Positions 16,636 through 23,307 of a stretch of 42,303 bases of DNA are shown in pieces (positions within the stretch are counted from its first letter, which is position 1; the number at the start of each line of letters is the position of its first letter). The DNA is from an uncultured Faecalibacterium sp. (GTDB lineage Bacteria > Bacillota > Clostridia > Oscillospirales > Ruminococcaceae), in the NCBI GenBank assembly GCA_934533135.1, contig CAKTBG010000027.1, positions 1-42,303 of the forward strand. Reading direction: 5' to 3'. A program made the translations under genes and the position numbers. The notes under the pieces are model-generated. The model was not told the origin of the DNA. It searched no databases and saw only the letters and a list, made by a program, of their open reading frames with translations.

Positions 16636-16707
16636 TGACCCGTACGGGAATCGAACCCATGTTACAGCCGTGAAAGGGCCGTGTCTTAACCGCTTGACCA
16701 ACGGGCC
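16636..16707 (-). tRNA. tRNA-Glu (UUC)
   Basis: The minus strand from 16707 folds as a cloverleaf: acceptor GGCCCGT/ACGGGTC, T8-G9, a D-arm with GG, anticodon stem CGGCC/GGCTG with loop CTTTCAC (anticodon TTC), and T-loop TTCGATT. The discriminator is A at 16636. CCA is not encoded. It is the second gene of a tRNA operon with tRNA-Met. Confidence 0.95.
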
Positions 16708-16715
16708 TTACAAAT

Positions 16716-16794
16716 ACAGAGCTTCGCTAAAACCTCCGACTTTCATCGTCCACTACTGCGGACGACCGTCCCCCTTATCTTAGCGAAACTCTGT
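16716..16794 (-). other. Long hairpin in the tRNA-Glu/tRNA-Met spacer
   Basis: ACAGAGCTTCGCTAA (16716-16730) pairs with TTAGCGAAACTCTGT (16780-16794), 14 of 15 bases. An inner CGTCC/GGACG stem is also present. It fills the whole spacer and would be part of the tRNA precursor RNA. Confidence 0.6.
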
Positions 16795-16798
16795 AACG

Positions 16799-16875
16799 TG
16801 GTAGCGGTAACTGGATTTGAACCGGTGACACTTCGGGTATGAACCGAATGCTCTAGCCAACTGAGCTATACCGCC
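16799..16875 (-). tRNA. tRNA-Met (CAU), CCA encoded
   Basis: The minus strand from 16875 folds with acceptor GGCGGTA/TACCGCT, D-arm AGCTCAGTTGGCTAGAGC, anticodon stem TTCGG/CCGAA with loop TTCATAC (anticodon CAT), and T-loop TTCAAAT. CCA is encoded at 16801-16799. The first acceptor pair is intact, so this is not an initiator tRNA. Elongator Met is most likely; a lysidine-modified Ile tRNA is the alternative. Confidence 0.92.
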
Positions 16876-16909
16876 ATATTTATTTTTTGCACTTGAACGG
16901 TGCTTTATT

Positions 16910-16938
16910 ATTATATCCAGAGATGGGTCTTTTGTCAA
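16910..16938 (-). promoter_or_regulatory. Perfect-consensus promoter of the tRNA operon
   Basis: Minus strand TTGACA (16938-16933), a 17-base spacer and TATAAT (16915-16910). The leader holds a small GCAC/GTGC hairpin. Confidence 0.93.
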
Positions 16939-17004
16939 CATCTTTTTTCAAAAAAATTCACTTTTTTCGGTTCGCACAGTAAAAAGAAGCCGCCGCACTC
17001 GACA

Positions 17005-17138
17005 AACCTCTCCGTCATCCCTTCGGAATGCCACCTCTCCTGCTGAGGAGAGGCCTTGGCAGTCGATGAGAGCTTCATCTATTTGCCAAAGGCTCCCCTA
17101 CGAGGGGAGCTGGCGGGCGTCAGCCCGACTGAGAGGTT
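17005..17138. repeat. Paired palindromic repeat element (inverted pair, about 134 bp)
   Basis: It begins AACCTCTCCGTC and ends GACTGAGAGGTT. Each half carries a purine-rich/pyrimidine-rich hairpin (CCTCTCCTGCTGAGGAGAGG and GGCTCCCCTACGAGGGGAGC) and a TTGGCA/TGCCAA box. It sits just past the 3' end of serS. The 16876-17191 gap holds only this and the tRNA promoter. Confidence 0.82.
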
Positions 17139-17191
17139 CTGCCAGCGCAGCAGCCTCTTTTTCAACATTCTTTCAGCTCGTTGTTTAAAAC

Positions 17192-18526
17192 TCAGCCGTT
17201 CTTCTTATGGACAGGCACCATGACCTCAAGGCCGCCCATATAAGGCTGCAGCACCTTGGGGATGGTCACGCTGCCATCGGCCTGCAGGTGGTTCTCGAGG
17301 AAAGCGATCAGCATACGCGGCGGTGCCACGCAGGTGTTGTTCAGGGTGTGTGCCAGATAGGTCTTGCCGTCCTTGCCCTTGATGCGGATGTGCAGGCGGC
17401 GTGCCTGTGCATCGCCCAGATTGGAGCAGGAGCAGACCTCGAAATACTTCTGCTGGCGGGGGCTCCATGCCTCGATGTCGCAGCTCTTGACCTTCAGATC
17501 GGCCAGATCACCGGAGCAGCAGTTCAGCTGGCGGACGGGGATCTCCATGCTGCGGAACAGCTCGACGGAGTTTTTCCACAGCTTCTCATACCAGTCGGCA
17601 CTCTCGTCGGGGCGGCAGACGACGATCATCTCCTGCTTCTCGAACTGATGGATGCGGTAGATGCCGCGCTCCTCGATGCCGTGCGCGCCCTTCTCCTTGC
17701 GGAAGCAGGGGCTGTAAGAGGTCAGGGTCAGGGGCATCTGGCTCTCGTCGAGGGTCTGGTCGATGAAGCGGCCGATCATGGTGTGCTCGCTGGTGCCGAT
17801 CAGATACAGATCCTCACCCTCGATCTTGTACATCATGGCGTCCATCTCCGGGAAGGACATCACGCCCTGCACCACATTGCCGTGCATCATGAAGGGCGGG
17901 ATCACATAGGTGAAGCCCTTGTCGATCATGAAATCGCGGGCATAAGCCAGCACTGCCTCGTGCAGGCGGGCGATGTTGCCCAGCAGATAGTAGAAGCCGT
18001 TGCCTGCAACGCGGCCGGCAGCGTCCATATCAATGCCGTCGAAGCTCTCCATGATCTCGGTGTGGTACGGGATCGGATAATCGGGCACGACCGGCTCGCC
18101 GAAACGCTGTGCCTCGACGTTGTAGGTATCGTCCGGGCCGATGGGAACGCTGGGGTCGATCATCTGGGGGATGGTGTACATAATCTCCTGAATGCGGGCA
18201 GACAGGGCAGCTTCTTCGGCTTCCAGCTCTGCCACCTTGTCGGCGTCGGCCTTGACCGCGGCGTTGTTGGCGTCGATCTGCTTCTGGATCTCGGCCTTCT
18301 GTGCCTCGTCGGTACACTTTTTCAGCTGGCCGAACAGCGGGCCGTTGGCCTTGCTCAGCTTATTGCGGGCAGCCTTGAGCGACTCGACCTCTTTCAGGCA
18401 CTCACGATACTTGGCGTCCTTCTCGATGACTTCATCGACGAGGGGCAGCTTTGCATCCTGAAACTTTTTCTTGATGTTTTCTTTCACAGCGTCCGGATTG
18501 TCGCGGACAAATTTGATATCCAGCAT
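17192..18526 (-). CDS. serS: Seryl-tRNA synthetase
   Basis: This cytosolic class II synthetase charges tRNA-Ser and tRNA-Sec. Residues 1-115 form the charged N-terminal coiled-coil arm that grips the long variable arm of tRNA-Ser. The class II core follows, with motif 2 FRKEKGAHGIEERGIYRIHQ and motif 3 ending PPRMLIAFLENH. The 444-residue length exceeds the common 425. The start is ATG 18526, behind a GGAGAG site. It lies 73 bases after parB in the same direction and looks like the last gene of the origin-proximal minus-strand cluster. No T-box was recognised in the short gap. Confidence 0.97.
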   Translation of the reverse strand: MLDIKFVRDNPDAVKENIKKKFQDAKLPLVDEVIEKDAKYRECLKEVESLKAARNKLSKANGPLFGQLKKCTDEAQKAEIQKQIDANNAAVKADADKVAELEAEEAALSARIQEIMYTIPQMIDPSVPIGPDDTYNVEAQRFGEPVVPDYPIPYHTEIMESFDGIDMDAAGRVAGNGFYYLLGNIARLHEAVLAYARDFMIDKGFTYVIPPFMMHGNVVQGVMSFPEMDAMMYKIEGEDLYLIGTSEHTMIGRFIDQTLDESQMPLTLTSYSPCFRKEKGAHGIEERGIYRIHQFEKQEMIVVCRPDESADWYEKLWKNSVELFRSMEIPVRQLNCCSGDLADLKVKSCDIEAWSPRQQKYFEVCSCSNLGDAQARRLHIRIKGKDGKTYLAHTLNNTCVAPPRMLIAFLENHLQADGSVTIPKVLQPYMGGLEVMVPVHKKNG

Positions 18527-18599
18527 GATAACTCTCCTTACTCTATTGTTCGCACAGGAAAGCGGCCTCTCCCATGCCGTTCAAAGGCGGGATGCCGCC

Positions 18600-19481
18600 T
18601 CAGATCGCTTCGTTTGGTTCGTTTTGGTATTTCCCCAGCAGATTGGCAAATGCTTTGAGCTGGTCGTCCGAATAAAAATGGACGGTCAGCTTGCCCTTGC
18701 CCTCGTGGTAGGCCACATGGACCTCATTGCCCAGCACCTGCTTCAGGCTCTCTTCCACTTCCACCGGCAGGGTGCTGCGGGGCACCGGCGCGGCGGTGCT
18801 CTGCTCCGGCTTGCTCAGCTTTTTGCAGAGAGCTTCGGCCTGCCGGACGTTGAGCTGATGGTCTGCAATGAGCTGGGCTGCCTGCTGCTGCAGGTCGGCT
18901 GTCGGCAGGCTCAGAATGACCTTTGCATGGCCGATGTTGAGCTGCCCGCTCTTCAGCAGTGCCAGCACCGGCTCCGGCAGATGGAGCAGACGCAGGGTGT
19001 TGGCCAGTGCACTGCGGCTTTTGCCAAGCTTCTGTGCCGCCTGCTCCTGTGTCAGGCCGCAGCGGGTCATCAGCTCCCGGATGCCGGCGGCTTCTTCCAC
19101 CGGGTCCAGATCCTCCCGCTGCAGGTTTTCCACAAGAGCCAGCTCCATGGCCTGCTCGTCGGTCACGTCCTTGACGATGGCCGGCACCTCGGTCAGACCT
19201 GCCATCCGGCAAGCACGCCAGCGGCGTTCGCCCGCCACGATGAGATAGCCGCCAACGGCACGGTGGCGCACCGCGATGGGCTGCAGCAAGCCATGCTCCG
19301 CGATGCTGGCCGACAGCTCGCTCAGCGTTTCATCGTCGAAGGTCTTGCGCGGCTGATCCGGATCCGGCTCGATCTCCCGCAGAGGGATGGTCTCGATCCG
19401 AGCTTCGGACTCAAAGCTGGGCGAGGCGTCCTCAAACAGACTTTCCAGCCCCCGGCCCAGTCCTCCTCTTCCTTTTCCCAT
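18600..19481 (-). CDS. parB: Chromosome partitioning protein ParB (Spo0J)
   Basis: ParB binds parS, spreads as a CTP-dependent clamp and works with ParA in origin segregation. The N-terminal domain has AGERRWRACRMA (the CTP-binding GERRxRA box) and ALVENLQREDLDPVEEA. A helix-turn-helix follows at LTQEQAAQKLGKSRSALANTL. The C-terminal dimer domain ends with a basic, aromatic segment. The 293 residues are typical. It lies 18 bases after parA. Four parS-like sites within 22 kb are its targets. It is a paralogue of noc at 21.6 kb. Confidence 0.96.
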   Translation of the reverse strand: MGKGRGGLGRGLESLFEDASPSFESEARIETIPLREIEPDPDQPRKTFDDETLSELSASIAEHGLLQPIAVRHRAVGGYLIVAGERRWRACRMAGLTEVPAIVKDVTDEQAMELALVENLQREDLDPVEEAAGIRELMTRCGLTQEQAAQKLGKSRSALANTLRLLHLPEPVLALLKSGQLNIGHAKVILSLPTADLQQQAAQLIADHQLNVRQAEALCKKLSKPEQSTAAPVPRSTLPVEVEESLKQVLGNEVHVAYHEGKGKLTVHFYSDDQLKAFANLLGKYQNEPNEAI

Positions 19482-19499
19482 GAACGAAATTCCCCCTGT

Positions 19500-20342
19500 T
19501 TATGCTTCTTCGCGTGCGTTCTGCGGCGTTTCCGGCTCTGCCGCGGCCTTTGTGCGGCGGCGTTTCGGTGCCGCTTCGTGCGGGCGGTTGTTCTTTACAA
19601 ACTCGATGGCCAGATCCATATACGCCTCGCTGCCTTTGCCGTGCGGCTCGTAAAAATTGATCGGCTGGCCGTAGCTGGGGGCTTCCGAGATGCGAATGGA
19701 ACGCGGGATCGTCGTTTTGTAGACCTTGGAGCCAAAGTATTTCTTGACCTGCTCCACCACCTGCACCGTCAGGTTGAACCGGGGCGAGAACATGGTAAAG
19801 ACCACACCCTCGATGTCCAGATACGGATTATACTTTTTCCGGATGGTCTTCAAGGTGCTGATGAGCTCCGACAAGCCCTCCAGCGCGTAATACTCGCACT
19901 GGGTCGGGATCAACACGCTGTCGCAGGCGCACAGGCCGTTCAGCGTCAGCAGATCGAGGCTGGGCGGGCAGTCGATGAAGATGAAATCATACTCCTGCTG
20001 GATGCCCGCCAGTGCTTTCCGCAGGCGGCTCTCGCGGCTGGACAGGTCGATCATCTCAAGGCTTGCACCCGCCAGACGGGTGTTGGAGCCGATGACGTCG
20101 GTGCGGAACTCGGTTTTCCGGACGGTGTCCTTGGCGTCGGCCTCGCCGATCAACACCTCATAAGTACCCACATCCACACTTCGTTTCGGGATGCCATAGC
20201 CGGTGGTCGTGTTGCCCTGCGGGTCAAGATCGACGATCAGCACTTTTTTTCCCAGTGCCGCCACGCAGGACGAAAGGTTGACGGCGGTCGTCGTTTTGCC
20301 CACGCCGCCCTTCTGGTTTGCGATTGCAACAATTTTTGCCAC
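19500..20342 (-). CDS. parA: Chromosome partitioning ATPase ParA (Soj)
   Basis: This deviant Walker ATPase acts with ParB in origin segregation and, as Soj, modulates DnaA. The deviant Walker A motif is QKGGVGKTTT (residues 10-19), Walker A' is VDLDPQGNTT and Walker B is DFIFIDCPPSL. I set the start at GTG 20342, giving MAKIVAIANQKGG like other Soj proteins (280 residues). GGAGG is 12 bases away, a little far. The frame remains open upstream, but an earlier ATG would place the parS site (20374-20389) inside the gene. Confidence 0.93.
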   Translation of the reverse strand: MAKIVAIANQKGGVGKTTTAVNLSSCVAALGKKVLIVDLDPQGNTTTGYGIPKRSVDVGTYEVLIGEADAKDTVRKTEFRTDVIGSNTRLAGASLEMIDLSSRESRLRKALAGIQQEYDFIFIDCPPSLDLLTLNGLCACDSVLIPTQCEYYALEGLSELISTLKTIRKKYNPYLDIEGVVFTMFSPRFNLTVQVVEQVKKYFGSKVYKTTIPRSIRISEAPSYGQPINFYEPHGKGSEAYMDLAIEFVKNNRPHEAAPKRRRTKAAAEPETPQNAREEA

Positions 20343-20373
20343 GCGCTTTTGCTTCCTCCCCGGGAAAATTCTT

Positions 20374-20389
20374 TGTTCCACATGGAACA
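20374..20389. promoter_or_regulatory. parS site 1
   Basis: TGTTCCACATGGAACA is a 16 bp palindrome close to the Bacillus parS consensus. It lies 32 bases upstream of the parA start, so ParB binding here could also control parAB. Confidence 0.9.
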
Positions 20390-20441
20390 TTTTGAAGTCA
20401 GAACCCGGCGTTTTCCCGTCCACAGGTTCCCTATACTGTTT

Positions 20442-20470
20442 AGTATAGCACATCAGCGCGGGTTTTTGAA
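20442..20470 (-). promoter_or_regulatory. Candidate parA promoter with palindromic -10
   Basis: The minus strand has TTCAAA (20470-20465), a 17-base spacer and TATACT (20447-20442). The -10 lies in a perfect inverted repeat, CTATACTGTTTAGTATAG (20431-20448), giving a second TATACT on the plus strand. Confidence 0.5.
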
Positions 20471-20535
20471 CCGCTTCTTTATGGATTTTACGCCGGTTTG
20501 GGCGATTTTTATGGCTTTTCCCGCCGTTTGGCCGC

Positions 20536-20582
20536 AAAAAGGCTCCCCAGAGAGCGTTTTTGCGCTTTCCGGAGAGCCTTTT
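20536..20582 (-). terminator. Terminator of the serine-rich lipoprotein gene
   Basis: AAAAGGCTC arms with CC/GG and AGCG/CGCT inner pairs form an imperfect hairpin of about 18 bp, followed by TTTTTGC on the minus strand. Confidence 0.7.
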
Positions 20583-20598
20583 ACGGTGTTTGTAGTGT

Positions 20599-21456
20599 TC
20601 AGTTGGGATAGTTGTCTTTGGGGGTCTTGCCCTCTTCTTCGTCGTCCACCATCAGGCTATAACCTTCCGGAACACGAAGTGCGTCATAATCCACCGTTTC
20701 GGTGTTCTCGAGGATCTTCAGCTTCATCGTTGCCTTCTGCAGCCCCGAAGTGCCCATGTAAGACCCTTCTTCGAGGACATACCGGAGATTTCTTCCCTCG
20801 AGATCTCCCGCATCAAAGCAGTAAACAAACTTTCTCGAAGCACCGCCAACGGATTCTTCATAGGTCTCGCTGTAATACAGCGTTCCATCTACCATCGTAG
20901 TTCCGACCGTCATCGGCATATTCAGGTGCCGCGAATCGCCGCTCATGGACAGCTGTTTCAGATAATCCGGGCTGTCTTCGCTTGTCATAGAATCGCTTTG
21001 CGTCTTACGAAGTACAAAATCGTCATAGATATAATTGGTCTGTTTGGTCTTGGTATCGGTCAGAACCCGCCAGTCCGACTCCCCTTTTTCGTTCCATTGC
21101 TGGAACGAATAGCGGACGCCGTCTGTGACGATCCTTATCGTAGAAACCGTTGTTTTTCCATCATCCGTCAGTTGCATCCATACCTTGTAGGTAAAACGGT
21201 TCAGCTTCTCCCAGCGGTTGAAATACTTGGTCGAGCGGGCATTCAGCGTGGATGCCGTGGTGCTGCTGCTTCCACCCGTTCCGCTGCTGCTACTGCTGGA
21301 CGAACTGCTGGAACTCCCGCTGCTGGGCGGGGTCTGCCCGGGTTTGCTCGACGGATTTCCTCCGGTTCCGTTCCCGCCGGTGCCGCCGCACGCCGTCATC
21401 GACAGTGCCAGCACCGCAGCCAATACCCCAGCGGCCAAACGTTTGGACAGTCTCAT
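20599..21456 (-). CDS. Serine-rich-linker lipoprotein of unknown function
   Basis: The 285-residue protein begins with a lipoprotein signal and the lipobox SMTAC (Cys23). A low-complexity Gly/Ser/Pro linker (24-70, with a run of 12 serines) is followed by a beta-rich domain of about 210 residues. The linker would hold this domain away from the membrane. The fold recalls LolA/LppX-like lipoproteins, but I do not recognise a family. It has its own promoter and terminator and sits between noc and parA, a junction that is usually tight. Nothing in it suggests a partitioning role. Confidence 0.88.
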   Translation of the reverse strand: MRLSKRLAAGVLAAVLALSMTACGGTGGNGTGGNPSSKPGQTPPSSGSSSSSSSSSSSGTGGSSSTTASTLNARSTKYFNRWEKLNRFTYKVWMQLTDDGKTTVSTIRIVTDGVRYSFQQWNEKGESDWRVLTDTKTKQTNYIYDDFVLRKTQSDSMTSEDSPDYLKQLSMSGDSRHLNMPMTVGTTMVDGTLYYSETYEESVGGASRKFVYCFDAGDLEGRNLRYVLEEGSYMGTSGLQKATMKLKILENTETVDYDALRVPEGYSLMVDDEEEGKTPKDNYPN

Positions 21457-21501
21457 ATTGCTTCCTCCATTTTGGATGCGGATGTCTCCGCATTTTTTCT
21501 T

Positions 21502-21531
21502 ATTCTATCTCCCTTTTTCTCAGACTGTCAA
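21502..21531 (-). promoter_or_regulatory. Promoter of the serine-rich lipoprotein gene
   Basis: Minus strand TTGACA (21531-21526), an 18-base spacer and TAGAAT (21507-21502). The leader contains the hairpin ATGCGGA/TCCGCAT (21476-21493) before the ribosome site GGAGG. Confidence 0.8.
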
Positions 21532-21606
21532 TCCATTCCGGAAATTTCGGCACTCTATGCAATTTTATCAGGCTGTTTTTCGCAAGTTGCTGAAAGCGGA
21601 TCATCT

Positions 21607-21622
21607 TGTTCCATGTGGAACA
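21607..21622. promoter_or_regulatory. parS site 2
   Basis: TGTTCCATGTGGAACA is the exact reverse complement of site 1. It abuts the noc stop codon. Confidence 0.9.
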
Positions 21623-22417
21623 TCACCTCTGCGCTGCGGCGGTGGGGATACGGACGGTGTACTCAATATAGCCATCCCGCTCTTCCCGGTGGGCGGTGGC
21701 GGGCACGCCGTTGTCGGTCATCAGGCGGATGGCATGGTCGATGGTATTGACGAAGATCCGCACATCTTTGACCATCGAGATGCGGCGTTTGCCCTTGGCT
21801 GTCTCGCTGAGCAGCTGCTCGATGTAAAGGTCGGTGGCACGGGCATTCATCCGGCGTTTGGCGATGGTGATGAGAGCCTCGCTGCGGCGGTTCTCCGGCA
21901 GGCGGAGGACGGCGCGGGCATGGCGTTCGGTCAGGCCGTTGTCGAGGATGAATTGCTGTTGATCCTTGGTCAGCTGCAGCAGCCGCAGTTTGTTGGCAAA
22001 AGTCGGCTGTGCCATACCAAGCCGCTTGGCCGCCTCCGCCTGCGTACAATCCCACAAGACCATCACATCCCGCAATCCCTGTGCCTGCTCAAAGGGGTTC
22101 AGATCCTCGCGCTGGATGTTTTCCAGCAGACCCATCGCCGCCGTCCGCTGGTCGGTAAAATCGCAGAGGACGGCCGGGATCTGCTCCATCTTTGCCATTT
22201 TGCAGGCACGGAGCCGCCGCTCCCCCGCTACCAGCTCGTAGCCATCCTCGGTCCTGCGCACCGAGATGGGCTGGAGCAGACCGTTTTCCCGGATGCTCTG
22301 CGCCAACCCTGCCAGTTCCCGCTCATCAAAACTCGTCCGCGCCTGAAACGGCGACGGCCGGATTGCGTCCACCGGCAGCAGATAGATCTTTCCGACGGAT
22401 TTCTTGCGTTCAAACAT
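21623..22417 (-). CDS. noc: Nucleoid occlusion protein Noc (ParB family)
   Basis: Noc is a ParB paralogue that binds its own sites, associates with the membrane and prevents division over the nucleoid. The 264-residue product has AGERRLRACKMA, LLENIQREDLNPFEQAQG and a helix-turn-helix near CTQAEAAKRLGMAQPTFANKL. It differs from parB at 18.6 kb in the C-terminal third and lies next to rsmG, the canonical noc position. The start is ATG 22417 with AGGAG at 22426-22430; the frame is open for 136 more codons but lacks protein character there. A second ParB is the alternative reading. Confidence 0.88.
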   Translation of the reverse strand: MFERKKSVGKIYLLPVDAIRPSPFQARTSFDERELAGLAQSIRENGLLQPISVRRTEDGYELVAGERRLRACKMAKMEQIPAVLCDFTDQRTAAMGLLENIQREDLNPFEQAQGLRDVMVLWDCTQAEAAKRLGMAQPTFANKLRLLQLTKDQQQFILDNGLTERHARAVLRLPENRRSEALITIAKRRMNARATDLYIEQLLSETAKGKRRISMVKDVRIFVNTIDHAIRLMTDNGVPATAHREERDGYIEYTVRIPTAAAQR

Positions 22418-22459
22418 GATTCCCACTCCTTTTCTGGTTTTTCGAGGGTGTTCGCCTTT

Positions 22460-22493
22460 GTTTTCCACATTTTCCCGGGAAAACGTGGAAAAC
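22460..22493. promoter_or_regulatory. 34 bp palindrome: inverted DnaA boxes around TTTTCCCGGGAAAA
   Basis: GTTTTCCAC, one base, TTTTCCCGGGAAAA, one base, GTGGAAAAC. Only the two single bases break the symmetry. The outer arms are DnaA-box-like (TTTTCCACA at 22461-22469 and its inverse at 22484-22492). It lies 43-76 bases upstream of the noc start, where a promoter is expected. Confidence 0.75.
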
Positions 22494-22518
22494 TCGCTCA
22501 TCGCACTCCCAGTGTACC

Positions 22519-22571
22519 AGAAAATGGAAAACCCTGCCAGAAGTTTCGTTCGGCAGGGTTTTCCATTTTCT
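22519..22571 (-). terminator. Very strong terminator of rsmG
   Basis: A perfect 20 bp stem (22519-22538 with 22552-22571) has a T-rich 3' arm on the minus strand. It separates rsmG from noc. Confidence 0.85.
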
Positions 22572-22584
22572 ATGCAGTTCTGCG

Positions 22585-23292
22585 TTATTTCAGCGGGCTT
22601 TTTGCAATTTTTCCGCCGTTTCTGGGGTAGGCTGTCGGAGTTTGCGAAATCTTTTTGCAGCGGATCAGGGTGCGGGTGTCGCCGCCCGGCAGATGGAAGG
22701 TGCGGGTCTCCTCGTACCTGCCGCCCAGCTTTTTGATGGCACCCTGTGCTGCAGCCAGCTCCTCCTCGCCGGAAGAGCCCTTCATGGCGAGGAAGGTCCC
22801 CCCCACTTTGACCAGCGGCAGGCAATACTCGGCCAGCATGGGCAATGCGGCCACGGCACGCGCCGACGCCAGATCAAACTGCTCCCGCCAGATCTTCCGG
22901 GCAGCTTCCTCGGCGCGCTCCTTGGCAAACTCCACCCCGGTCAGCCCCAGCTGAGTGCAGGCATATTTCAAAAACTCCACCCGCTTGCCGGTTGGCTCCA
23001 TCAGGGTCAGCTTCAGCTCCGGCTTGTAGATCTTGGTCACGATGCCCGGGAAACCCGCGCCCGCGCCCACATCCACCATCTTCCCTGCCACTTCCGGCTG
23101 GGCAGCAAAGAGCAGGCTGTCGAGAAAATGCTTATCCTCGATCCCCTCCGGGTCGGTGATGGCGGTCAGGTTGACTTTCTGGTTGTACTCCACCAGAATC
23201 TCCGCAAAGGCGTCCAGCTGGTCGAGCTGGGTGCCGGTGAGCGCGATGTTCCATGTGGAACACTTCTGTTCCAGTCTTGCTTTGTCGATCAT
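22585..23292 (-). CDS. rsmG: 16S rRNA (guanine527-N7)-methyltransferase
   Basis: RsmG methylates G527 of 16S rRNA using S-adenosylmethionine; its loss gives low-level streptomycin resistance. VDVGAGAGFPGIV is the SAM-binding motif I, TLMEPTGKRVEFLKY motif II, and SARAVAALPMLAEY a later conserved segment. Length is 235 residues. An AAAGGA site precedes ATG 23292. A parS site (23247-23262) is embedded in codons 11 to 16, where it dictates the CSTWN peptide. It lies 15 bases after mnmG. Confidence 0.96.
   Translation of the reverse strand: MIDKARLEQKCSTWNIALTGTQLDQLDAFAEILVEYNQKVNLTAITDPEGIEDKHFLDSLLFAAQPEVAGKMVDVGAGAGFPGIVTKIYKPELKLTLMEPTGKRVEFLKYACTQLGLTGVEFAKERAEEAARKIWREQFDLASARAVAALPMLAEYCLPLVKVGGTFLAMKGSSGEEELAAAQGAIKKLGGRYEETRTFHLPGGDTRTLIRCKKISQTPTAYPRNGGKIAKSPLK
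23247..23262. promoter_or_regulatory. parS site 3, inside rsmG
   Basis: TGTTCCATGTGGAACA, identical to site 2, lies within the coding sequence near the rsmG start. Confidence 0.9.
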
Positions 23293-23307
23293 AAAGCGTT
23301 TCCTTTC

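Noticed and set aside
16086..17138. CRISPR array
   Set aside because: The repeats are palindromic elements and tandem tRNA-linked units, with no regular spacers and no cas genes in the window.
18527..18599. T-box leader for serS
   Set aside because: The gap after parB is 73 bases and lacks the T-box sequence and terminator. serS appears to be read with parB.
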